Below the pieces are notes generated by a model. That model did not search any database and was not told where the DNA came from. It saw only the letters and a program-made list of their open reading frames with translations. Below are positions 6,528 to 12,387 of a DNA stretch of 14,237 nucleotides, in pieces (the stretch's first letter is position 1; every line of letters begins with the position of its first letter). This DNA is from Gammaproteobacteria bacterium (GTDB lineage Bacteria; Pseudomonadota; Gammaproteobacteria; SZUA-21): assembly GCA_003233075.1 (NCBI GenBank), contig QIKQ01000315.1, forward strand, positions 1 to 14,237. The letters are read 5' to 3'. Position numbers and translations under genes: made by a program.

Positions 6528-6566
6528 GTAGCCTGTAGGAGGCGATTGGAAATCGCCGAGTACAGG
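6528..6566 (+). repeat. REP-like unit with GTAG head, copy 2
   Basis: GTAG, outer arm CCTGTA (6532-6537), GGA, inner arm GGCGATT (6541-6547), loop GGA, inner arm AATCGCC (6551-6557), GAG, outer arm TACAGG (6561-6566). All arms pair perfectly. The outer helix, the purine internal loop and the GTAG head are shared with 2609-2649, while the inner helix differs in sequence. Confidence 0.75.
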
Positions 6567-6587
6567 AAGTCAATTTCCCCAGCCTTC

Positions 6588-6637
6588 TGTGCCGTTGCGA
6601 AAAGTGTTTGTAGAACGCTTTGTGACAATCTCAATTG
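6588..6637 (+). repeat. Hairpin module repeat, copy 3 (alpha form)
   Basis: TGTGCC-GTTGCG is followed by the hairpin AAAGTGTTT-GTA-GAACGCTTT (6601-6621), which pairs only if two G-T pairs are allowed, then GACAATCTCAATTG. It is a shortened relative of 6731-6792. Confidence 0.65.
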
Positions 6638-6661
6638 CTTAATCTGTAACCGGCACTATAG

Positions 6662-6700
6662 CCCGGCTCTTCAGCGCCGGGGTGGACTTAAATTCAATCA
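6662..6700 (+). repeat. Hairpin module repeat, divergent beta form
   Basis: The hairpin CCCGGC-TCTTCAGC-GCCGGG (6662-6681) is followed by GTGGACTTAAATTCAATCATAA. This matches the tail of the 456-506 unit (GTGGGATCT...ATTCAAT) in order and spacing, with a different stem. TAG precedes the stem, as in REP units. Confidence 0.45.
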
Positions 6701-6730
6701 TAATCTTCAATCGTTTTAAAACACGACTTC

Positions 6731-6792
6731 CTCTGCGTCGTTGCGTAAAAGTGTTCGTAGAACACTTTGTGGCAATCTCCAAAATTCAATTG
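6731..6792 (+). repeat. Hairpin module repeat, copy 2 (alpha form)
   Basis: CTCTGCGTCGTTGCG is followed by the perfect 9-bp hairpin AAAGTGTTC-GTA-GAACACTTT (6748-6768), then GCAATCTCC + AAAATTCAATTG (6772-6792). The last 21 bases are identical to 582-602. Confidence 0.75.
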
Positions 6793-6799
6793 CGCGAAA

Positions 6800-6850
6800 G
6801 CGTCCAGAGCAACCTCAGGTTGCGAAGGATCTCCTGGATTCAATTGTTTA
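6800..6850 (+). repeat. Hairpin module repeat, copy 2 (beta form)
   Basis: GCGTCCAGAGC, hairpin GCAACC-TCA-GGTTGC (6809-6823), then GGATCTCC...ATTCAATTGTTTA. It is a gapless partner of 456-506 with compensatory stem changes, and follows the alpha form by 7 bp. In the other locus the beta form precedes the alpha form. Confidence 0.75.
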
Positions 6851-6947
6851 CTCTGTCGCCTGCCAAGTATACAGGGTCCACTTTCACTCGAGAGATCGAA
6901 AGTATTGAGTTGTTTTTTAGATGGCGACAATAGTTTGATTAAAATTC

Positions 6948-7007
6948 TTAGAAGCGTGTTTTTGCTATCAAAAAGGGTTAGAAGCGTGTTTTTGCTATCA
7001 AAAAGGG
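6948..7007. repeat. Perfect 30-bp tandem duplication
   Basis: The unit beginning TTAGAAGCGTG and ending CAAAAAGGG occurs twice without a mismatch (6948-6977 and 6978-7007). Perfect identity points to a recent slippage or duplication event. The second copy runs directly into GGGCACTCTAA, an end sequence of the MITE-like element at 7867-7999. Confidence 0.85.
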
Positions 7008-7015
7008 CACTCTAA
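7005..7015 (+). repeat. Solitary MITE-type end GGGCACTCTAA
   Basis: These 11 bases are the exact reverse complement of TTAGAGTGCCC at 7989-7999, the right end of the element beyond the cytochrome gene. The two copies therefore face each other across 7086-7835. Confidence 0.55.
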
Positions 7016-7031
7016 GCGATAAAATACCCTA

Positions 7032-7053
7032 TATAATCGAGAAATAGATTATA
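7032..7053. terminator. AT-rich hairpin 3' of the cytochrome b gene
   Basis: TATAATC (7032-7038) pairs with GATTATA (7047-7053) across an 8-nt loop. On the minus strand it is met 33 nt after the cytochrome stop and is followed by an AT-rich tract (TAGGGTATTTTATCG). It is a weak candidate terminator because the stem has only one G-C pair per arm. Confidence 0.25.
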
Positions 7054-7085
7054 AAAACAGTATTTTTCCATGGTCCGACCCCATT

Positions 7086-7835
7086 CTAATCAACCGGGTC
7101 CTTGTCGTGCGGAAAGACCTTCTTGCCAGTAAACATGGCGGAGATGATACCGTTCTTTTCGCGTATTTCAGTTACGATTACACCGAAAATATGAATTAAA
7201 ATTAGTACGGATAAGGTATAAAATGAATAAAGATGAATATTCACGTAGGTTCGGCGAAATTTTTTCATGTCTGCAAAAAGTTTTAGATCAATATGTTTAT
7301 TAATATTGTAAGCAGTTAGTTCGCTGACATCAAGATTTGGCTTGTCTCCGGTAATCCATGCTTTGATGTTATTACCAAACGGCGGGTAGTAGATATCAGT
7401 TCCGGCAAGGACTAAGCCAGTTGTCGCTTGAGTAATGAGTGCGGCAAACATAGCGATAATAATTATTTTACCTAATGGATTATGGCCTTTATAAGAGGGC
7501 GCACCTTTTTTAGAAAGAAAGCCACTTATGTATTGTTTTAAAGAAGACCAAAAGGCGAAATTGAAAGGTGAAAATTGTCGCCATCGTGAATAGTAACCGC
7601 CGATGAAGCCCCAAATTATTCGCCATAAAAGATTGGAAATTAGCACATAGCCGATAGTGACGTGTATGACTTTTAGATTAAATTTACCGGTAAAACTAAT
7701 GTAAAGAGCCTTGCTGTTTAGAATTAAAACACCAATGATAATTAAGCTAAGCACACATAAGAAATTTATCCAATGAAACCAACGTGTTGTTCTATCCCAT
7801 ACACTAAAAGATTTTAAAACTGTTATATCTGACAT
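7086..7835 (-). CDS. Di-heme cytochrome b561-type membrane protein
   Basis: This 249-residue integral membrane protein belongs to the bacterial cytochrome b561 / Ni-hydrogenase b-subunit group. It has four membrane helices, at about 23-40, 57-76, 121-144 and 200-223. Histidines in the right helices can hold two b hemes: H21 (RWFHW), H58 (KVIHVTIGY), H201 (NIHLYS) and H215 (LILIHIFG). It also has WRIIWGFIGGYYSRWRQF (71-88) and GHNPLGK (117-123), both typical of the family. Such proteins pass electrons between the quinone pool and a periplasmic partner, usually a c-type cytochrome; the partner is not visible here. ATG is preceded by AGGA about 9 nt upstream. It is the last of three minus-strand genes but is separated from the kinase by 318 bp holding a MITE-like element, so it may be transcribed apart. 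Confidence 0.88.
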   Translation of the reverse strand: MSDITVLKSFSVWDRTTRWFHWINFLCVLSLIIIGVLILNSKALYISFTGKFNLKVIHVTIGYVLISNLLWRIIWGFIGGYYSRWRQFSPFNFAFWSSLKQYISGFLSKKGAPSYKGHNPLGKIIIIAMFAALITQATTGLVLAGTDIYYPPFGNNIKAWITGDKPNLDVSELTAYNINKHIDLKLFADMKKFRRTYVNIHLYSFYTLSVLILIHIFGVIVTEIREKNGIISAMFTGKKVFPHDKDPVD

Positions 7836-7866
7836 TACTTATTCCTGTTAGCTAAGGCACAGTCTG

Positions 7867-7999
7867 GGGCACCTCTAAGAATTGCCCTCGGGCGGCGTTG
7901 TCGGACTTTTTAAAATGCGGGGTCGCGCAGCGATAAACTGCGCTTTTAAAACCACCTCCGCCTTGCCTGAGAGCAAAATTGCTAATTTTTAGAGTGCCC
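7867..7999. mobile_element. MITE-like element, 133 bp, GGGCAC ends
   Basis: The left end GGGCACCTCTAAGAATT (7867-7883) and right end AATTTTTAGAGTGCCC (7984-7999) are imperfect inverted repeats. Complementarity continues inward (TTGC.CTC.GGC..., then TTTTAAAA), so most of the unit folds as one long hairpin. At its centre is a GCGCAG-CGATAAA-CTGCGC stem. There is no coding capacity, so a transposase elsewhere would have to move it. I saw no clear target duplication. It lies between the kinase stop and the cytochrome b start, where it may disturb co-transcription. Confidence 0.7.
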
Positions 8000-8153
8000 T
8001 CTTGGTAGTTATTAAATCACATCGGTTCAAATTAAATCAAATATTTCGAAGCAGTTTTTTGAGCTTGGCAAGCTAAGTTGCCGACTAAGAGTTAGGTGGT
8101 TGGGGTAGTTGTTAAAAAGTATGAAGAGATGGCATACATGTCTCCACACCGTT
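8000..8153. other. Kinase 3' flank
   Basis: No gene. A small hairpin GGCAA-GCTAAG-TTGCC lies near 8067-8083, but no T-run follows it on the minus strand, so no convincing terminator is seen for the kinase gene. Confidence 0.35.
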
Positions 8154-9695
8154 TTAAATCGGCATGCTATTTAGAAACTGATTTTTCTCAATTGAATCAG
8201 GAATGTAGCTGGCTAATTTGCGATATAAATCGCCACGACTAGTTGCTAGTGTCGAAGTTTTAATCACTAATGCGCGAGCTATGGGGCCAACGTAAAAAGC
8301 GAGTTCGGCTTCAGCAAGTTTGAGAACTTCAGCTGCGAAAATAATGCTCGTGCCATCGCCGCTGGCTTCACCTGATTGGGTTGAATCATGAGTGGCATCA
8401 CCTGTCACCTCTGGAACGGAGCCATCGCAAATTTGTGTGGCGGAGCTAATAAAATTTTTGCGATCATGATCATCTGGAATACGCTGCGATAAATTTTCAA
8501 TAAAGTTTTTTATATTGGCGTATTTTTGTGAGTATTGTTTAACGAGTACTTTAGAAAAAGGACCAATATATTCAGCTAAGCTGCGATCAAGTTGGGCGAT
8601 CATTTCGCTTGGCCAAATCAGAGTTTGTTCCTGAGCAATCGTTGTGGCAGTAAATCCGGCTTGTCCAATACTGGCTTGCTGAGTATTTGCTACACGCTGT
8701 TGAGCAATCTGTAAATTATTACCAAGACTGGAAGGCTGAGCTGCTTGTGGTTCAGTTGCTGTGTTAACCATGCTAGCGGAAACAGGCGGCGTCGCTGATG
8801 CACTAATGCCTATTGGTTTATTTTTAATGGTTTCGTGTGCTAAAAGATAAGTCTTATATGATTTTAGTAGGGCAGTCGAAAATTGTGCTGCGGATTGAAA
8901 GCGTTTATTCGCATTATCTTGTAAAGCAATATAAATTAGATCGATAAATTCTTTGTGTATGAATCTTTGCAAATAATCTTTCTTCACATTGTCTTGGTCA
9001 CGTAAATGGAAACCTCTGGGTCTTTCTTCCGTTCCAGTTAAGTTTTTTGTGCGTGAAAGTAGTTCAAATAAAATAAGGCCAACCGCATACAGATCAGTTC
9101 GATGATCTAATTCTTTGCCCTTAAATTGTTCTGGCGACATATAATTTGGCGTGCCGATGATTCGTGTCTTCTTGGATTTTTTCTCGGTTTTAATTTCGGC
9201 TTGTATTTTTGCCACACCAAAATCAGTTATTTTAACTTGCTTTCTTTTTAGCAAAAGGATGTTCGCAGGTTTAATGTCTCGATGGATCACATTTTGTGAA
9301 TGCGCAAATTTCAAGCCTGCTAATATTTGTTGGGTAATGACGACAATATCTTGTATTTTAAAGCGTATAAAGTCTTTTAAAAACTTTTTAAGCTCTTCGC
9401 CTTCAACATATTCCATGGCAATAAAGGGAATGCCAGAGTCTTCGGCAAATTCAAAAATGGTGAGTATATTAGGGTGTTGGCAGCGAGCCGCCGCCGTCGC
9501 TTCTTGGATAAAACGTTTTTTAAATTCTTCACCACGATCACTTGAAAGCAGTTCGTCATGAAGAGTTTTAACTGCGACGACTCTATCGATAGTAGGGTCA
9601 TAAGCTTTATAGACAATACCAACATTTCCAGCGCCTAAAATATCGTCTATGCGATATTTGCCTAGTGTTTGCCCTGGAGTTAATGTTTTACTCAT
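8154..9695 (-). CDS. Hanks-type Ser/Thr protein kinase with duplicated C-terminal domain
   Basis: This 513-residue soluble kinase has all core motifs: Gly loop GAGNVGIV (21-28), VAVK with Lys43, helix-C Glu65, HRDIKPAN (138-145, Asp140), DFG (158-160), GTPNYMSPEQ (181-190), DLYAVG with Asp201, and the subdomain XI Arg265. It should transfer phosphate from ATP to Ser/Thr of unknown targets. A Pro/Ala/Gln/Ser-rich linker (about 295-360) leads to two copies of a domain of about 50 residues, at 366-418 and 458-510. Each reads LA-YIGP....LV...S....L...L...IPD.....F..S. Conserved positions are exactly 92 residues apart. Similar domains occur at the C-termini of other bacterial kinases (compare DUF8082, from memory). 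There is no membrane segment. ATG has AGGT 8 nt upstream. The sensor gene ends 44 bp before, which implies an operon. Confidence 0.94.
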   Translation of the reverse strand: MSKTLTPGQTLGKYRIDDILGAGNVGIVYKAYDPTIDRVVAVKTLHDELLSSDRGEEFKKRFIQEATAAARCQHPNILTIFEFAEDSGIPFIAMEYVEGEELKKFLKDFIRFKIQDIVVITQQILAGLKFAHSQNVIHRDIKPANILLLKRKQVKITDFGVAKIQAEIKTEKKSKKTRIIGTPNYMSPEQFKGKELDHRTDLYAVGLILFELLSRTKNLTGTEERPRGFHLRDQDNVKKDYLQRFIHKEFIDLIYIALQDNANKRFQSAAQFSTALLKSYKTYLLAHETIKNKPIGISASATPPVSASMVNTATEPQAAQPSSLGNNLQIAQQRVANTQQASIGQAGFTATTIAQEQTLIWPSEMIAQLDRSLAEYIGPFSKVLVKQYSQKYANIKNFIENLSQRIPDDHDRKNFISSATQICDGSVPEVTGDATHDSTQSGEASGDGTSIIFAAEVLKLAEAELAFYVGPIARALVIKTSTLATSRGDLYRKLASYIPDSIEKNQFLNSMPI

Positions 9696-9739
9696 TTTTT
9701 TTACCTAATTATTATTGTGAACATTTTCGCTGCTAGTCC

Positions 9740-10657
9740 TTATTGCAATCGAGTAAAGTTTCCGGTGGTTTCTTCAAGCATATCCATAGCGCTTGTTAAG
9801 CTTCTACGCATTCGATTAAATGATTTCGCTAATGAAGCGACTTCATCTGTACCCTTGATGACAAATTCTTTTGATTGGCCAGTTCCGAGGCTAATGTCAT
9901 TGGCGATACTCGACATGCGTTTAATTCGCTTAATAATGAACGTATTTAAAAATATATTTAATAAGAAGGCGACAAAAATAAAGACGCCAATTAAAGACCC
10001 CATGAAAGTCGCAAACGTTTTTTGAGCTCGGGCAAAGGGTACGGTCATTGGCACAGAGACGATTTGCGCACCAACGACTTGATTTATTTTCCAACCGAAA
10101 CCATTCACTGAACCATATTTGGCTTTCATTGCTAAAGGTGCATTATCAGGATGGCCATGGCAACCTAAACAGGCTTGATTGGTAATGCGAATTGGACTGC
10201 TTAAATACATATAGGGGCCATTTGGGGTTTGTCGAATACCGCGTTTAGGTGCGACAGTTGCTGGCTGATTTCGAAACCAGCGGATGATGTCTTCTTCCCA
10301 GCTACTGGCTCGGTTGTCCGGATTAGTCGGATTAATTGTAGCTTCTTTATAAGAAAACTCGCGGTACTCCTTAAATTTCTTTTGCATAATACCAACCGTT
10401 TGGGTTGCAGCATAGGCGGGTACGGTTTGCGGATAAAAGGTTTCACTTTGTTTTTGTTGGGCGACAAGCAAGGGTTTGATTTGACGAATCGTATATTGGC
10501 GCATCGCATTCGCTGAGCTCATCATAACACCCGCTAGCTGATTCACTTCTTCTTCCGCGTTTTGCTCTAATATCTTGTAGGCAATAACACCTGCGATCGA
10601 AATGCCGATGAGAAAAGTGAAAATCAACAAGATATTGAATTTAAGGCGTAAGCCCAT
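9740..10657 (-). CDS. Membrane c-type heme sensor, Tll0287/DUF3365 domain plus HAMP
   Basis: This 305-residue protein has an N-terminal membrane helix (about 8-28) and a periplasmic sensor domain (about 30-210). A second helix (214-239) leads to a HAMP linker (240-292) running KRIKRMSSIANDISLGT...DEVASLAKSFNRMRRSL. The sensor carries one c-heme site, CLGCH (163-167), in ITNQACLGCHGHPDNAP. This is the mark of the DUF3365 / Tll0287-like family; cyanobacterial Tll0287 binds a c heme and is thought to sense redox state. WEEDIIRWF and YLSSPIRI also fit. The protein stops about 13 residues after HAMP, with no kinase, cyclase or chemotaxis output, so signalling probably goes to a partner. The obvious candidate is the kinase encoded 44 bp downstream. 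I chose the ATG at 10657 because GGAGG lies 5 nt before it; a TTG four codons upstream overlaps that site. Confidence 0.92.
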   Translation of the reverse strand: MGLRLKFNILLIFTFLIGISIAGVIAYKILEQNAEEEVNQLAGVMMSSANAMRQYTIRQIKPLLVAQQKQSETFYPQTVPAYAATQTVGIMQKKFKEYREFSYKEATINPTNPDNRASSWEEDIIRWFRNQPATVAPKRGIRQTPNGPYMYLSSPIRITNQACLGCHGHPDNAPLAMKAKYGSVNGFGWKINQVVGAQIVSVPMTVPFARAQKTFATFMGSLIGVFIFVAFLLNIFLNTFIIKRIKRMSSIANDISLGTGQSKEFVIKGTDEVASLAKSFNRMRRSLTSAMDMLEETTGNFTRLQ

Positions 10658-10662
10658 GATTG

Positions 10663-10667
10663 CCTCC
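10663..10667 (-). promoter_or_regulatory. Ribosome binding site fixing the heme-sensor start
   Basis: GGAGG on the minus strand lies 5 nt before the ATG at 10657. The alternative TTG start at 10669 would place this site inside the coding sequence, so the shorter protein is preferred. Confidence 0.8.
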
Positions 10668-10669
10668 AA

Positions 10670-11294
10670 TCATTAAAGTAAATATAAAAATAAATTTTTG
10701 TTTCTGTTGATACACTTTGGCTAGTTTCTCTAATGTAATTTTTAAATAATGATTCTGTTCTTCGTGTTTCAGACTGCTCGTTTTCCGAGATCGGTATTCT
10801 TGTTACTAAATTAAACCTTATCTATCTTGCTGACTTTCTTAAATATATTATTACTATTAAACAGTAATTGATTATTCTTGTCCGTAATCCAAATAAAAAC
10901 AATGTCTACCTTGTCGATAACGTGACGAGATTCAAATCTTTGTTAATAATAGCTTCTAAACCAGTTTTTTTGTACCATAGTTCTGCTACTTAAGGCTTAG
11001 TTAAGCTAAGCTTTATATCTTTATTGTCTTAGCAATCTTTATGTCTTTAATTGACCAATCAAGTATAGCAAGTTACTCACGCTTCAACTCCTACTAAAAC
11101 TTTATTCAATACACTTATTAAGTTTAGGTCGCTCTAATCTGTGCGTTACTTAGATTTGTCTGCATGTACTTAGATTTTACATTCCGATTTTATTGCGGCT
11201 ACTGCGCATATTCGAATGAAAGGAAGGGTATCCCTAAAGTAGGCTACATCCTTGATATCGATTAATTAGGCTCCTTTATTTTTCGTGATTTAAT
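10670..11294. other. AT-rich gene-free stretch upstream of the heme sensor
   Basis: About 620 bp with dense stops in all frames and no recognisable protein remnant. It holds one moderate hairpin, AAGGCTTAG-TTAAG-CTAAGCTTT (10992-11014, one G-T pair). Promoters for the minus-strand sensor-kinase genes should lie at its left end, but I could not pick a convincing -35/-10 pair. Confidence 0.5.
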
Positions 11295-11486
11295 TTGCAG
11301 TCGTGTCTAACAATCTATTTTGTAATTTTAAGTATAAATCTATCCTATGGCAATGTAGACGATACAATAGAGTTCATTTTGGACAATATTCGTGAATATC
11401 AAATTCTACGGAAGCTCTTATTTCAGGGGTTGCCTAATAAGTATTTAGAAAGCGGCAGTACGTCAGGTAATATTATTAGTAGATAA
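11295..11486 (+). CDS. Doubtful small secreted peptide, 63 aa
   Basis: A TTG-initiated frame begins MQSCLTIYFVILSINLSYG, which resembles a short signal peptide. It continues with an acidic, helix-prone part (NVDDTIEFILDNIREYQILRKLLFQ). The composition is more protein-like than other frames nearby. However, the start is TTG, no good Shine-Dalgarno is seen, there is no upstream ATG before a stop, and I recognise no family. It may be the remnant of a decayed gene or a chance frame in AT-rich DNA. Confidence 0.22.
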   Translation: MQSCLTIYFVILSINLSYGNVDDTIEFILDNIREYQILRKLLFQGLPNKYLESGSTSGNIISR

Positions 11487-12204
11487 TTATTTGTTAAATC
11501 ACTTAAACCTCTACAAAAATTTGAACTAAAGTACTAATAAGCAGCTTACTCTCGTTAACTTACAAATTACTAACATTAAGGGACATAGTTGTGGCGTGAA
11601 GGTTCAAATTTATTGGGCAAACAATAATTGTGCTCAAACTAATCAAAATTTTGATTGTGGGCATCATCAATGACACAGTGGTTATAGCGATATTAGCTCG
11701 CAGGCTTTGGATTAGGTGATTTATAAGCAATATTCATTATTTAATTGAGTCAATGGGTCTTGATCCAATATTCAGGTGAAATCTTCGTTAAGAGAAAGTA
11801 AGCGGCTGAACTCAATTAGAAAACCATAATTTAGTGAATTACAGCTAAAAATGTGAAGGAGTAGCACCTTACTGTGTGAAGATGGTCTCTACTTTGATAA
11901 ACGGTTGTAAGCCTTTCTTGACTACTATTATGCGTCAAATTAACATGCGGGTTAGGCGTTAGATTTTAAAAAATGGCGAGTAAAGCAAGCGAAATTTAAA
12001 AATATCGGATGCAAGTTAAGAAAACTATCAACTTAATGCCTATAATGACGCAAGCGGATAGGTATTATAAAAATCAAATATACGAATTAGTTGATTTTGT
12101 TAACACTAAACAGCGCAGGGTTTGCACAGGCGCGGCGAGCCGTGCAGAGTGTATCCAGTGCATATGCGTAGAGTGGTTTTTAAAATTTAAATAACACATA
12201 AAAG
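11487..12204. other. AT-rich gene-free stretch upstream of parA
   Basis: About 720 bp without a convincing gene. It includes a perfect 16-bp palindrome AATCAAAATTTTGATT (11641-11656). At about 12108-12177 the base composition shifts to a GC-richer segment with a hairpin GCAC-GGC...GCC-GTGC, which looks like a piece of a dispersed repeat. A 61-codon frame through it (12009-12194) is probably not real. Confidence 0.5.
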
Positions 12205-12344
12205 GAGACCGTTGCACGGATAGCGAGAAGTCAGAGAACAAGGCAAAAGGCGACGAGAAAGCGTAGTTTACACGGAGTAAATGAGCATTTTGAGGAGACT
12301 TTTAACGCAGTAATCAGGCTTCGCAGCATTCGTGCAAAGGTCTC
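12205..12344. mobile_element. MITE-like element, 140 bp, GAGACC ends, next to parA
   Basis: The left end runs GAGACCGTTGCACGGATAGC and the right end, reverse-complemented, GAGACCTTTGCACGAATGCT. Similarity continues inward (GAGAAGTCAGA against CGAAGCCTGAT), giving imperfect terminal inverted repeats of about 27 bp. The interior has no coding capacity. GAGACCTTTGCA-type ends recall IS5-group insertion sequences (from memory, not checked). No clear target duplication is visible. It ends 43 bp before the parA start, so the parA promoter is either inside it or squeezed into the remaining gap. Confidence 0.7.
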
Positions 12345-12387
12345 AAAAGAGCATTCTCTTAAGAAGACATAGCAGGTATCTATTATT

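Noticed and set aside
6682..7015. Overlapping frames on both strands (6682-6933 +, 6694-6930 -, 6767-7015 +)
   Set aside because: All are open only because the hairpin modules and tandem duplication lack stops; one encodes the tandem repeat itself (repeated SKRVRSVFLL). No protein-like composition or start signal.
7065..7085. TGGTCCGACCCCATT near the cytochrome b stop as part of another transposase-linked repeat
   Set aside because: It resembles a GGGGTC-type repeat known to me from other genomes, but only one partial copy is present and no inverted partner was found.
9377..9625. Shadow frames inside the kinase and heme-sensor genes (also 9151-9561 +, 9717-10025 +, 10201-10516 both strands)
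   Set aside because: They overlap strongly supported genes fully and lack family motifs or start signals.
11950..11968. GTTAGGC / GTTAGAT motifs resembling an integron attC core
   Set aside because: No matching RYYYAAC partner was found within about 150 bp upstream, no cassette gene follows and no integrase is present, so it is most likely chance.
12009..12194. A 61-codon ATG frame before parA
   Set aside because: Its second half passes through a GC-rich segment with a GCAC-GGC...GCC-GTGC hairpin that looks like a dispersed repeat; no Shine-Dalgarno and no recognised family.
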